From assembly GCA_964642165.1 (NCBI GenBank), contig CAZXOC010000109.1, forward strand, positions 1 to 21,933: a stretch of 21,933 nucleotides of DNA, read 5' to 3'. Within the stretch, counting starts at the first letter, position 1; the number at the start of each line of letters is the position of its first letter. The DNA is from CAYRVX01 sp964642165 (GTDB lineage Bacteria; Planctomycetota; Phycisphaerae; SM23-33). The notes below the pieces were generated by a model. The model did not search any database, was not told where the DNA came from, and was given only the letters and a program-made list of their open reading frames with translations. Both the position numbers and the translations under genes were made by a program. Below, one piece after another: positions 1 to 8,413 of the stretch.

Positions 1-625
1 GCCGGCGGGCGTGCTCCCAGTACTTCGGATCGCCCGACGCCAGCCAGGTCAGGCCGTCCAGGGCGAAGCCCACGTGGATCTTGCCGTCGAACGACCCGTC
101 GACATTCTGGATGCGGGCGAGGTACTCGCAGGCGTCGATGTGGACGGCGCGGCTTTTGGCGCAGTGGAAGGGCCAGTCGGCGCTGAACGCCCCGAGCTTG
201 CGAATCCCGATGGTCAGCTCCTTCTTCCGCCCGGCGCGCAGGACCTGGAGGGCCAGCTTCCCCGTCCGCTCGGACGCCTCGATCTGGAGCCCGAGCGCCT
301 TGAGCGGCTCGGTGCCGAGGGCCTCACCGTTGACGGCCTGGATGACGTCGTTGGGCAGGGCGATCCCGTCGGCGGGCGAGCCGTTCTCCACCTCCCGCAC
401 GACCAGCGCGTCCTGGAAGATCCATCCGTTCATGCCGGTCGGCCCGAACACGGTGGGCACGTGGAACTGCTTGCCGCACAGCGCCACGTCCGGGCTGAGC
501 TCGTCGCTGCGGAAGAAGTCGTCCTCGTCCTCCGGGGCGGCGGCCGACGTGGCCGAGCAAACGATCCCGCACGCCGCGACGGCCAGTGCCAACCGTGCGG
601 CCGCAGAGAATCCATCACGAATCAT
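1..625 (-). CDS. Exported PDZ-domain protein, DUF6288-like (5' part only)
   Basis: The gene runs off the left edge; about 208 codons are visible. The ATG at 625 follows a GAGGAG ribosome binding site about 7 nt upstream. A signal peptide is visible at roughly residues 1-33 (basic start, then LALAVAACGIVCSATSAAA). After an acidic stretch comes a PDZ-like region at about residues 60-130, with ENGSPADGI and LPNDVIQAVNGEAL, which is the carboxylate-loop and ligand-groove pattern of PDZ domains in proteases and scaffold proteins. It is followed by KLGAFSADWPFHCAKSRAVH and the start of a helical region (YLARIQNVDGSFDG) that resembles the alpha/alpha-barrel part of DUF6288 proteins of planctomycetes. 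No catalytic residues are visible. The role is unknown; the protein is probably periplasmic. The family assignment is from memory of the motif order and is moderately sure; that it is an exported PDZ protein is surer. Confidence 0.75.
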   Translation of the reverse strand, partial: MIRDGFSAAARLALAVAACGIVCSATSAAAPEDEDDFFRSDELSPDVALCGKQFHVPTVFGPTGMNGWIFQDALVVREVENGSPADGIALPNDVIQAVNGEALGTEPLKALGLQIEASERTGKLALQVLRAGRKKELTIGIRKLGAFSADWPFHCAKSRAVHIDACEYLARIQNVDGSFDGKIHVGFALDGLTWLASGDPKYWEHARR

Positions 626-929
626 GGTCTGTCTCCTCGCGGCCTGCCTTCCTGCCGCATCATTTCTCTAACGGTCCGGCCGACCTCATGGGTCTCTACC
701 TGAGGCGCTCAACGAACGACGGACACTCCGAGGGGCACGATCCGCTGAAGGTGCTTGCCGAGGCCGCGATCGGCGATAGAATCGCCAGGAAGGCCGACGG
801 TGGTCGTCGCCCGGGGCGCTCCGCTGACGCGAGGGGACGCCCATGGCGATGGCGCGGCCCTGCGGGTTCCATCTGTCCCTTACGCTGAGCTGCTTGAGCC
901 CCAACCGGTTGGCAGATGCCCTGCTCCGC
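626..929. other. Gene-free stretch between divergent genes
   Basis: This stretch separates the minus-strand PDZ gene from the plus-strand sulfatase. No open frame in it has a plausible start, ribosome binding site or protein-like composition. No convincing -35/-10 pair was found for either flanking gene. Its right side ends in the integrase remnant. Confidence 0.5.
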
Positions 930-1016
930 ATGACCTGGACACATTGGCAGTTCACCGTCGTGGCGATTGCCGGGTGGATGAACCGGCAGCAGCAGGAGGT
1001 TACCCGCTTTCGATGA
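930..1016 (+). pseudogene. N-terminal remnant of an integrase/transposase
   Basis: A 28-codon frame starting at ATG 930 reads MTWTHWQFTVVAIAGWMN, then RQQQEV, and stops at TGA 1014. The pattern WxFxVVAxAGWMNRxQQxV is the hydrophobic N-terminus of a family of rve-type integrases/transposases that is abundant in planctomycetes. There it normally continues into a coiled region (I-x-YL-x-x-EN-x-x-LRE) and a DDE catalytic core. Here homology stops after the QQQEV segment and the core is absent, so this is a fossil, not a functional gene. The match is from memory of the family and no alignment was run. The stop lies 28 bp before the sulfatase start. Confidence 0.55.
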
Positions 1017-1044
1017 TCGACTGTCCCCGAAAGGACCGCGACAG

Positions 1045-2511
1045 ATGACCGGACCGAGAGTGACCACAGACGGGGCGAGAGGGACTACCCGACGCGAGTT
1101 TCTCAGGGCCTTGGGCGCGGGTGCGGCCGGCCTGGCCGTGGCGGGGCTTGCGAAGGGCCGGACTGCCAGGGGCAAGCTGCTCGAGGAGGTCGTCCGTGGC
1201 TCGAGGGCTGCTTCGGGGTCTCCCAACGTGGTCTTCATCCTCGCCGATGACCTGGGCTACGCGGATACCGGCTGCTACGGCTCCAGGAGCATCCCCACGC
1301 CGCACATCGACGCGCTGGCCAGGGGCGGCGTCCGCTTCACCGACGCGTACGTGACGGCCGCCTCCTGCAGCCCGTCGCGCGCGGGGATCCTGACAGGCCG
1401 GTACCAGCAGCGCTTCGGCTTCGAGTTCAACACCGCCGGGGGGGCCATCACGCATCGCCTGGGCCGGGGGCTGGACGTGAGGGCGATCACCCTCGCCGAC
1501 GTGCTTCAGAAAAGCGGCTATGCGACGGGGATGTCAGGCAAATGGCACCTTGGCACGCGCGACCACTTCCACCCCAGGGCGCGCGGGTTCGACGAGTTCT
1601 TCGGGTTCCTCGCCGGGGCGCATTCCTACTTCCCGCCGAAGCGGGCCGAGCCCGTCTACAGCACCGTCATGCGGGACAGGGAACCCGTGAAGGAGCCGGA
1701 CTACCTGACGGACGCCATCGCCCGCGAGGCCGTCAAGTTCATCCACAGGCACAAGGATAAGCCCTTCTTCGCCTACGTTCCGTTCAACGCCGTGCACACG
1801 CCCATCGAGGCCCCGAAGAAGTACCTCGACCGCTTCCCCAAGGAGGCCGATCCCCGGCAGAAGGCGTACAACGCGATGACCAGCGCCCTGGATGACGCCG
1901 TGGGCGCCATCGTCGGCGCGCTGAAGAAGTGCGGCATCGAGCGCAACACGCTGGTCGTCTTCCTCAATGACAACGGCGGGCCGACCTATACGAGGGTCCA
2001 AAGCAACGGGCGGCTGAGGCTGGGCAAGCTGTTCCTCTTCGAGGGGGGCGTTCGCGTTCCGATGATCCTCAACTGGCCCGGGACGCTGGGGCCGGAGAAG
2101 GTCTACCGCAAGCCGGTCAGCTCGCTGGATGTATTCCCGACCGTCTGTGCCGCCGTCGGCATCCGCCTGCCCGCCGGGCTGAAGCTCGACGGCGTCGATC
2201 TGCTGCCCTTCCTCAAAGGACAGAACAAGGCGGCGCCGCACGAGGCGCTGTTCTGGAGCAACGGGCCGAACAAGGCCGCACGCGTCGGCCAATGGAAACT
2301 GATCAAGGCGGGGGACCACGCCTGGCTGTTCGACCTGAACAGCGACATCGGCGAAACCGTGAACCTCGCAAAGAGGGAACCGGAGATCCTGGCGAAACTC
2401 GAGCGCGCCCTGCGGCAGTGGCATGGCCGGATGAAACCGCCGGCCTGGCCGAGCAAACCACGGCGCCGGAAGGTCGACGTCGACGGCGTACCCTACGAGC
2501 TGAACATCTGA
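1045..2511 (+). CDS. Tat-exported formylglycine-dependent sulfatase
   Basis: A 488-residue sulfatase of the alkaline phosphatase superfamily that hydrolyses sulfate esters, probably of a polysaccharide. The N-terminus has a twin-arginine signal (T-R16-R17-E-F-L followed by ALGAGAAGLAVAGLA), so it is exported folded. The core starts at NVVFILADDLGYAD, with metal-binding D68/D69. The maturation motif is C108-S-P-S-R-A-G-I-L-T-G-R; Cys108 would be converted to formylglycine. Further family landmarks are GKWHLG (K166, H168), H251 in NAVHTP, and D309-N310 in FLNDNGG. The ATG at 1045 has AAAGGA about 9 nt upstream. It stands alone on this strand, convergent with the EF-hand gene. It opens directly after the integrase remnant, which may mark a past insertion or rearrangement. 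The subfamily and the exact sulfated substrate cannot be told from sequence alone; a fucan or other sulfated glycan is inferred from the fucosidase locus downstream. Confidence 0.93.
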   Translation: MTGPRVTTDGARGTTRREFLRALGAGAAGLAVAGLAKGRTARGKLLEEVVRGSRAASGSPNVVFILADDLGYADTGCYGSRSIPTPHIDALARGGVRFTDAYVTAASCSPSRAGILTGRYQQRFGFEFNTAGGAITHRLGRGLDVRAITLADVLQKSGYATGMSGKWHLGTRDHFHPRARGFDEFFGFLAGAHSYFPPKRAEPVYSTVMRDREPVKEPDYLTDAIAREAVKFIHRHKDKPFFAYVPFNAVHTPIEAPKKYLDRFPKEADPRQKAYNAMTSALDDAVGAIVGALKKCGIERNTLVVFLNDNGGPTYTRVQSNGRLRLGKLFLFEGGVRVPMILNWPGTLGPEKVYRKPVSSLDVFPTVCAAVGIRLPAGLKLDGVDLLPFLKGQNKAAPHEALFWSNGPNKAARVGQWKLIKAGDHAWLFDLNSDIGETVNLAKREPEILAKLERALRQWHGRMKPPAWPSKPRRRKVDVDGVPYELNI

Positions 2512-2681
2512 CAGCCGTTGTGCAGGTTGTGCGAGAGGCCGTGTCAGTTCGCGCTCGGACTGCCCGGTCGACGACCACGTGACCATCATCCGCCGGCCCA
2601 CACAGCGGCTGGAGCATGTGTCATCCCATGTCGCTCCCGCACAATCGGATACTTGGGGCGGCAGGCGGTTTGCCCGGCCAT

Positions 2682-2718
2682 GTTGGGCGAAGCCAACCGT
2701 GACCGTTTTTTCCGGTCA
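2682..2718. terminator. Possible bidirectional terminator between convergent genes
   Basis: Two small hairpins flank a T6 run at 2706-2711: GTTGG/CCAAC (2682-2697, 6-nt loop) and TGACCG/CGGTCA (2700-2705 with 2713-2718, the T-run in its loop). The second overlaps the stop codon of the minus-strand EF-hand gene. The spacing of stem to T-run is not ideal in either direction, so this is a weak call; its position between convergent stops supports it. Confidence 0.35.
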
Positions 2719-3987
2719 GCGGGGCGGGCCCTCGCCGCGTCTGGCCAGCGGGCGCAGGCCGATCTCGTCCATGAGCCCTTCGATCATGTCCAACAGCTCG
2801 TCCGGGTCGAGGATGCCGTCCTTGTTCGAATCATGCCGGGCCAGGCGGGCCTCGGTGTCCCTCACAATGCCCCGCATCAGCACATCGCGCTCGTCGGAGT
2901 TGAGGCGCCCGTCGTTGTCGGCGTCGTACTTCAGGCCAGATCGCTCCATCCAATCCATGACCAGGACGGTGGACCGCTTGCGGAAGGCCAGCCACTCTTC
3001 CGGGCTGGCCGTCCCATCGCCGTCTTCATCGACATACTTCGTGACCCTCGCCAGGGCCTTGAAGATCATCCCAGCGTTCCACTGCTCGCGGGCCCTTTTC
3101 CGCTCGTCGGCAGTGACCTCGCCGTCGCCGTCGAAGTCCGACGTGCGAAGCTCGAACGTCCTGCCCACGCCCTTCATCGTCTCGGCGAACTTGGCCTCGG
3201 CGACCTTCAGCTCGGCCGTCTCGTCCTCGTCCAGTTCGCCGTCACCGTCGTGGTCGTGGTCCCGCAACTGCCACTCGCGGATCTTCTCCTTCCAGGGCCT
3301 GGCCTGGTCGTTGCGCATGGCCGCGCGTTCATCGTCGCCGAGCTCGCCGTCGGCGTCTTTGTCATACTCCTCGAGCATTCGCTTACGGTCGCGCTCGCGC
3401 ATCTCAGCAAAGGCCTTGCGGCGTTCCTCGTCGGAGATCTCGCCGTCCTTGTCCCTGTCGTACCTCTCCACCATCTGCTTCTGGTAGACGCTTGCGCCGC
3501 CGGGGGCCACGCGCGGTTTGCCCCGGCTCAGACGGGCGGCCAGGAATTTCTCGGAGCTCAGCGCCTTATTCGCCGCCGCGCGCTCTTTGCCCGTGAGTCT
3601 GCGGTCCTTCTTGGTGTCGAAGGCCTCGAGGACCATCGCTCGGACCTGGCGGCGGTACCGGTCGGCCTCGAACCAGTCGATGGTCTTGTTGCGGTCCTTG
3701 TCGAACCGGATCAGCATGGGCCAGTGGTCGAACTTCCGCACGAACGGCGATGTCCGCTTGCGATCGGCGGCGAACTCCTCGGCCGTCAGTTCGTTGTCCT
3801 TCCCCGCGGCCCGGAAGAACCTCGCCCGCTCGGCGGTGGGAACGTACGGGTCCACGGCGTTGCGGAGTACCTCCGGGGCCTTGGCCCGGGCGGGCTTCTT
3901 CGGCTCGGCCTTGGGTGCGGCGTTCTCCTGGGCGATGGCGACGGTGGCCAGCAGGATAGCCGTGACGGTCGGTATGCGCTGTATCAC
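2716..3987 (-). CDS. Exported protein with up to nine EF-hand-like calcium loops
   Basis: I place the start at GTG 3987, because GAGGAA lies about 7 nt upstream and the product then opens with a clean signal peptide (IQRIPTVTAILLATVAIA, then Q-E-N). An in-frame ATG at 4020 has a weaker ribosome binding site. The 423-residue product has 12-residue loops starting at about residues 96, 124, 177, 209, 245, 284, 320, 355 and 386. The last seven fit D-x-D/N-x-D-G-x-[ILVA]-x-x-x-E well (for example DRDKDGEISDEE, DFDGDGEVTADE); the first two (DKDRNKTIDWFE, DTKKDRRLTGKE) lack the central glycine. The linkers are strongly charged and helical. No enzymatic domain is visible, so calcium binding or a structural role outside the cytoplasm is the likely function. 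It follows the unrecognised gene at 4258-5886 on the same strand after a 270-bp gap. Confidence 0.88.
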   Translation of the reverse strand: MIQRIPTVTAILLATVAIAQENAAPKAEPKKPARAKAPEVLRNAVDPYVPTAERARFFRAAGKDNELTAEEFAADRKRTSPFVRKFDHWPMLIRFDKDRNKTIDWFEADRYRRQVRAMVLEAFDTKKDRRLTGKERAAANKALSSEKFLAARLSRGKPRVAPGGASVYQKQMVERYDRDKDGEISDEERRKAFAEMRERDRKRMLEEYDKDADGELGDDERAAMRNDQARPWKEKIREWQLRDHDHDGDGELDEDETAELKVAEAKFAETMKGVGRTFELRTSDFDGDGEVTADERKRAREQWNAGMIFKALARVTKYVDEDGDGTASPEEWLAFRKRSTVLVMDWMERSGLKYDADNDGRLNSDERDVLMRGIVRDTEARLARHDSNKDGILDPDELLDMIEGLMDEIGLRPLARRGEGPPR

Positions 3988-4257
3988 TTTCAGTTCCTCG
4001 TTCAGGACCGGCAGAATCATAGCGTCCGCTCGCCGGACAACACGGCGAGACACATCACCGACACGCTGGCAATGCTGTAGGGAATACGTCTGGCGCGGGA
4101 GAAAGGTTACACCTGACCGTGGCGATGGACTTCGCTCGTGGCCGAAGCGCGGATTTCCCCGGCAGCGCAAGGGGCAGACGCCCCCGTGCTCCGCCTGTGG
4201 CGTGCCCCCGAGGGCATCTGTGTCCGCCCATGGGCCGTGCGGCGAACTTCGGGCCGG

Positions 4258-5886
4258 CTACGGATCGATCTCGAGCTTGCCGGCGAATGGGCAGAGCTTG
4301 ACCGACGTGAACATCGTCGGCCCCATGTTGCCCTGCAGCAGGACGGTGTTCTTCGTGACGACGAGGTACCAGGCCTTGGGCACCGAGCAGCGGGCGACGG
4401 CGCCCTGCCAGCGAAGCAGCGGCTTGCGGTCGAGCTGGGCGGCGACGCGCGCCGTCTCGCCGTCGACGAACACCGCGATGTCCACCTGGTAGGCGCGGTC
4501 CGTGGCCATCGCGGGGGCCTTGGCGGTGACGGTCCGCTCCGCGGCGGTGTCGGCAGGCGTTGCGGGCGATTCCGGCTCGATGAGGAAGAGCTTCGCCGTT
4601 GCCCCGCCCGGCTCGGGCTCGAGCGACAGCGCCAAGTGCCTGTCACCCACGGGGAAGACCAGCCCCATGCCCGGGTTGCCTCGGGCGAGGTCGCCGAGTC
4701 CGAATCGATCCGCCAGCCGGGTGAGGTCGCCCTTGAGCTTGCGGTGGGAGAAGCGGATCGACACGCGGTAGTCGCCGGTGATCCTGGCGGGGATGCGCAG
4801 ATACCCCTCCGGCCGAGGCCAGACCGTCAGGCCGCCTCTCTCCGCGTTCCAGATGCCGGCCTTGGACACGCGGTCGAGGTGCACCGCGCGGAGCATCGCC
4901 GCGTAGCCCCACCACCCGGCTGTCTCGGGAAGCATCGCGATCTTCTCGATCGCCAGGTCGACCCTTTGGAGCGTCATGCGGAGTGTCATCTGCCCGGCCT
5001 TGGCGGCACTGGTCGATCGGGTCGCGCGGACGTAGCAGTCCCGTGCCGACAGCAGCACGCCCAGGCGGGAGTACTTGCTCGACTTGGGGGCCAGGAACTC
5101 GTGCAGCCACCGCCCCAGTTCCGCCGCCCCGGCTGGAGGAAGAGTGCCATGGTCCTTCGCCGCCAGGGGCACGTAGGTTCGCCACGCGACGGCCACATCG
5201 TCGGCCAGCAGCTCGGCGGCGGCCTCCGGGTCGTGCATCTCGGCCAGCAGGAGCAGCAGCAGCGACTCCCGAGTGGACGTGGCGCTTGGGTTGGCTGCCA
5301 AGGCCTTGCGGCCGGCTTCGATGCGGCGGGTGACGCCGTCGAAGTGCGCCGCACGCAGTCGCTTGAAGGCGACCATCTCCCTGCGGGGCAGCTTCAGGCC
5401 GTGGGCGATCGGGTACGCCCGCCGGTACATCTCGGCCGCGCCCTTCCATCGCCCCCCCTCCTCGGCCGTGTCGGCCGCGTCGAGATAGGCCTCGAGCAGC
5501 AGTCGCCCGGTGGCCGCCTTCTCGGCCGCGGATGCGTAGCGGTACCGGAGCTTGGCCATCTCCAGCCGCTTGGCCTGCCACTCTCCTCGCCGGTCGGGCG
5601 CCTTCTGCTCAAGCAGGCTCAGCGCTTCGGAGGCCGCCTTGGCCGCCTCCGGCGCGCGGATGCCCTTCAGGCCGTATCCCACCGCCTGCTCCAGCAGCGC
5701 AACCGCGACGGCGGGCTCATCGCCCACGAGCTTCGCGCCGTTCAACAGTCGCGCGGCTCGTTCCGCATCGGTCTTCGCGCCGCGGATGGCCTCTTCCAGG
5801 GGCGCCTTGGCGGCCGCCGGGACCTCCGCCGGCGCCGGCGCAGAAAACGCCGCCATTGCCACCACGCACACGATTTCGCTTCTCAT
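4258..5886 (-). CDS. Exported protein of unknown function, helical repeats plus beta-rich C-terminus
   Basis: The ATG at 5886 is chosen because GGGAG lies about 8 nt upstream and the product starts with a signal peptide (MRSEIVCVVAMAAFSAPAPA, then EVPAAA). The 542-residue protein is alanine- and leucine-rich and helical up to about residue 330, with TPR-like spacing (ALLEQAVGYGLKG, AAEMYRRAYPIAHG, ESLLLLLLAEMHDPEAA) but no repeat clean enough to name. From about 340 onward it looks beta-rich (YLRIPARITGDYRVSIRFSH, MGLVFPVGDRHLALSLEP, YQVDIAVFVDGETARVAAQL). That resembles concanavalin-A-like/LamG or DUF1080-type sandwiches, which are common C-terminally in planctomycete exported proteins. No catalytic motif is recognised. 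It could be a scaffold or carbohydrate-binding protein; this is inference. I do not recognise a named family. Confidence 0.8.
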   Translation of the reverse strand: MRSEIVCVVAMAAFSAPAPAEVPAAAKAPLEEAIRGAKTDAERAARLLNGAKLVGDEPAVAVALLEQAVGYGLKGIRAPEAAKAASEALSLLEQKAPDRRGEWQAKRLEMAKLRYRYASAAEKAATGRLLLEAYLDAADTAEEGGRWKGAAEMYRRAYPIAHGLKLPRREMVAFKRLRAAHFDGVTRRIEAGRKALAANPSATSTRESLLLLLLAEMHDPEAAAELLADDVAVAWRTYVPLAAKDHGTLPPAGAAELGRWLHEFLAPKSSKYSRLGVLLSARDCYVRATRSTSAAKAGQMTLRMTLQRVDLAIEKIAMLPETAGWWGYAAMLRAVHLDRVSKAGIWNAERGGLTVWPRPEGYLRIPARITGDYRVSIRFSHRKLKGDLTRLADRFGLGDLARGNPGMGLVFPVGDRHLALSLEPEPGGATAKLFLIEPESPATPADTAAERTVTAKAPAMATDRAYQVDIAVFVDGETARVAAQLDRKPLLRWQGAVARCSVPKAWYLVVTKNTVLLQGNMGPTMFTSVKLCPFAGKLEIDP

Positions 5887-6496
5887 GTCACGCTCCCGTT
5901 CGTCGCCGCGCTCGGGACCACTGACGCTGCAATCGGAACAACGGCGCGGCTCCAGGCCCGCCCGCACGTTGCCTGCCACTGCGTCTTCCGTGAGGTCCGC
6001 TTGCTCGGGATCGAGGCACGAGCCGCGCGCGCACATCAGGAAGGCCCACCTCCGCGATCCTATCGGGACTACGCACTCCGACGGCTCGTGGTTACACCGA
6101 TACGGGATTCCCGGGACGAACTCCGGCTCACCGCACCCGCGGAGCCGCCACCTGCCGACGGCGACGTCCCATGCCATGAGAGGCGGGGCGGTTTGCTCAA
6201 GAACTGCTACCGCGACGTGGCCTGAAGTCGGCCCTCTTCGCTGCACCCCCATCGCGCTGAGCCCGACCTCCGGGGTCCGAACCCGGAGGTGGCGGCGGTC
6301 TGCGCGGATCGGCAACGGACGCCTCTGCACGGGCCGTTCCGGGCGAGATCGTGGCCCGGAGACGGCCGGACTATCTCGCCATCGAACAGAAAACGTGCTT
6401 GGCGACCTCGCGATCGAGGGCGGGCCCCCGCGGCAGGCTCCTGCGGCGCGTCGGAGAGGTGCCGGACCGCCGTTGTGGACGGCAGGTCCGAGGCGG
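5887..6496. other. 610-bp gene-free stretch
   Basis: This lies between two minus-strand genes. Open frames cross it on both strands, but none has a ribosome binding site with a protein-like product; compositions are rich in Arg, Pro, Gly and Ala, typical of non-coding high-GC DNA. It contains two hairpins: a perfect 9-bp inverted repeat (ACCTCCGGG/CCCGGAGGT, 6266-6290, 7-nt loop) and the terminator-like hairpin at 6463-6490. No promoter for the gene at 5886 could be placed with confidence. Confidence 0.5.
6463..6490 (-). terminator. Hairpin 6 nt after the PQQ-like gene stop
   Basis: CGGACC (6463-6468) pairs with GGTCCG (6485-6490), and inside it GCCGT pairs with ACGGC around a TGTGG loop with a one-base bulge, giving about 11 bp. 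It starts 6 nt beyond the stop codon of the minus-strand propeller gene. There is no T-run after it, so it may act as a transcript 3' end or RNA stabiliser rather than a classical intrinsic terminator. Confidence 0.45.
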
Positions 6497-8134
6497 TCAG
6501 GGCCTGGGCTTCTGCCGTTCCAGCGCCCAGAGCCAGCCCTTCAGCACGACGTACGCCACGCCGTTGGCGGCCACGGGGGACGCCTCGCTGCCGACACGCG
6601 GTTCGCTGTGGAGCACCTTCTTCTTCCGCCCCGCCGCCAGGATCCAGAACGACCGCCGCGTGTTGTAGTAGACCTTCCCGTCGGCGACGAGCGGGCCGCC
6701 CCAGCCTTCGTGGCGGGTCGCGTGCGTCCAGTAGCACGTGCCCGTGTCGGCGTCGAGGCAGTGGAGCGTGCCGGTCACGTCCGGCGCGTAGATGAGCCCG
6801 TCGGCGATGGCGACTGTCGAGATGCTCCGCTGGATCTTGTCGTACGTCCAGATCGCGCCCGTCTTGGAGATGTCGCCCGTCTTCGTCGCGTCGATGCAAT
6901 GCAGCAGACCGATGCCGTTGCCGTGGGCCGGGTCCTGCCCGATGGACACGTACACGCGGTTCTTGTGGAAGACCGGCGTGGCGATGATCTGGCTGGGGCC
7001 CAGGAACTTGCCGTCGTTCTTGTTCCCGCGATCCTTGTACTTGCGGAGCTTCCGCCTGTCGCCGGAGTAGTAGTCGATCACCTTCCCGTCCCGCATCCGG
7101 TAGCGCGGCGGGTTGCAGTCGTACTTCCATACGAGCTTCAGGTGCGTCTGCTTGTCCGGCACGGATTCGGGGGCCTCGAAGGCGTACAGGAAGCCGTCGG
7201 CCGCGCCGAAGAAGATCAGCGTCTTGCCGTTCACCTCGCCCTTGTTCGGCGAGCACCACAGCCCGTGCCACAGCCGGTGGCCGATCTTCTCGTTGTCCGT
7301 CGCCACCAGCCGCCCGGTGTGGCGGTCCAGGGCGATCAGGCTGGGCGCGTCGGGATGGGGCACGTGGACGTGCGAGTTGTCCACCGAATTGGACGTCGTG
7401 GCGTACAGCAGGTCGCCGTGGACCAGCGGCGACGAGCCGATGGCGTCGTGCGGCACGATCCCCACGCCGTGGTCCTTCTCCCACAGGCTCCGCCGCCAGA
7501 GGATGTCCGCGTCGCCGGCGGTCAGTTCGATCGGCTTCTTCCGCGGCCCGGCCATGTACTTCGCCTCGTCCTGGAACGACCCGCCGTTGCCGTTGGCCAG
7601 GCCGCGCACGTCCAGGCACAGCACGTCGCCGGTGTTGGTGATGATGTAGACCTTCTCGCCCGCCACGGCCGGCGAGGCGATCACACCGAAGTTGTAGTTG
7701 ATGATGTTGGTCTTGAAGGGCAGGTCGCGCTGCTCGGGATGGGGGACGACGAGCTGCCAGAGGAGCCGGCCGGTCTTCTCGTCGCGGCACTGGAGGACGC
7801 CGCCCTTCCTCAGGTTGAAGCGCTTGTCGCCCCGCGGCAGGGCGCCGTTGTTGGCGCCGACGAACAGCCGCCCGTCGGCGATCGTCGGGTTGCCGTAGAC
7901 GATCGACGACAGCCGCACCGCCCAGCGGACGTTCCTGGCGTCCGTCAGATCGGCCTTGCCGGAAGACGACGACGTGCTTCCGCGGACGAACGTCGTCGGC
8001 AGCGACGTTTCCCGAGCGAAGTTGCGCCCGTCCGGCCCGCACCACCGCGGCCAGTCCTCGGCCGCTGCCGTCCCGGCCAGCGCCACGGCCAGCACGACCA
8101 CGACCCGTCCCGTCAATGCACGCATACGTCTCAT
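6497..8134 (-). CDS. Exported PQQ-like beta-propeller repeat protein (BamB-like fold)
   Basis: The ATG at 8134 follows AAAGGA about 8 nt upstream. The 545-residue product opens with RRMRALTGRVVVVLAVALAG, then TAAAEDW, a signal peptide, followed by the WPRW.GPDGRNF motif typical of planctomycete PQQ-like repeat proteins. Seven blade-type motifs follow the pattern [SNT]-P-x-[VI]-x-x-G-x-[LV]-[YF]: NPTIADGRLFVG, SPAVAGEKVYII, SPLVHGDLLYAT, TPVFHKNRVYVS, TVAIADGLIYAP, GPLVADGKVYYN, SPVAANGVAYVV. These are often followed by the LHCLDADTG type of turn. That is the fold of BamB and quinoprotein dehydrogenases, but the dehydrogenase catalytic residues cannot be identified, so PQQ binding is not implied. 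It probably acts in the periplasm. It is separated from lexA by about 280 bp and is probably its own transcription unit. Confidence 0.88.
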   Translation of the reverse strand: MRRMRALTGRVVVVLAVALAGTAAAEDWPRWCGPDGRNFARETSLPTTFVRGSTSSSSGKADLTDARNVRWAVRLSSIVYGNPTIADGRLFVGANNGALPRGDKRFNLRKGGVLQCRDEKTGRLLWQLVVPHPEQRDLPFKTNIINYNFGVIASPAVAGEKVYIITNTGDVLCLDVRGLANGNGGSFQDEAKYMAGPRKKPIELTAGDADILWRRSLWEKDHGVGIVPHDAIGSSPLVHGDLLYATTSNSVDNSHVHVPHPDAPSLIALDRHTGRLVATDNEKIGHRLWHGLWCSPNKGEVNGKTLIFFGAADGFLYAFEAPESVPDKQTHLKLVWKYDCNPPRYRMRDGKVIDYYSGDRRKLRKYKDRGNKNDGKFLGPSQIIATPVFHKNRVYVSIGQDPAHGNGIGLLHCIDATKTGDISKTGAIWTYDKIQRSISTVAIADGLIYAPDVTGTLHCLDADTGTCYWTHATRHEGWGGPLVADGKVYYNTRRSFWILAAGRKKKVLHSEPRVGSEASPVAANGVAYVVLKGWLWALERQKPRP

Positions 8135-8356
8135 GGTTGCGTTCCTTTCCCGTCCCGCCCCGACAGCGGACACCGCGCCGCTTCGCCCGCCGGCGCCATG
8201 GTATACAACACGCCCACGTCCGCAGACGGGCCGATCCGATGCAGGCGCATTCCGGAAGCCGGGGCAACTCACGTGGAGGGGGGCCGCCCGTCGCGTCGCC
8301 ACGGCGAATGGCCGCTGTGCCGGTCCGTATGGCCGGTTGGCCGGGCGAGGAGATAT

Positions 8357-8413
8357 CGGCAGGGCCGCCTCGTCGGCCCCCCCGGCGAGCTCGCTCGCCC
8401 GGCGGCCCTGCCG
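8357..8413 (-). terminator. Compound hairpin abutting the lexA stop codon
   Basis: A perfect 13-bp inverted repeat (CGGCAGGGCCGCC at 8357-8369, GGCGGCCCTGCCG at 8401-8413) encloses a second 6-bp hairpin (GGCGAG/CTCGCC, 8384-8399). Its right arm touches the lexA stop codon directly, so on the minus strand the hairpin forms right after translation ends. No T-run follows. This is a very likely 3' end of the lexA transcript. Confidence 0.6.

Noticed and set aside
4138..6225. A 695-codon plus-strand frame opposite the unrecognised exported protein
   Set aside because: The minus-strand frame has the signal peptide, ribosome binding site and protein-like composition; this one has none.
6266..6290. 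Possible tRNA T-arm (GGGGTCCGAACCC-like)
   Set aside because: The stem register does not fit the conserved T-loop, and no acceptor stem, D-arm or anticodon arm can be folded around it. It is kept only as a hairpin.
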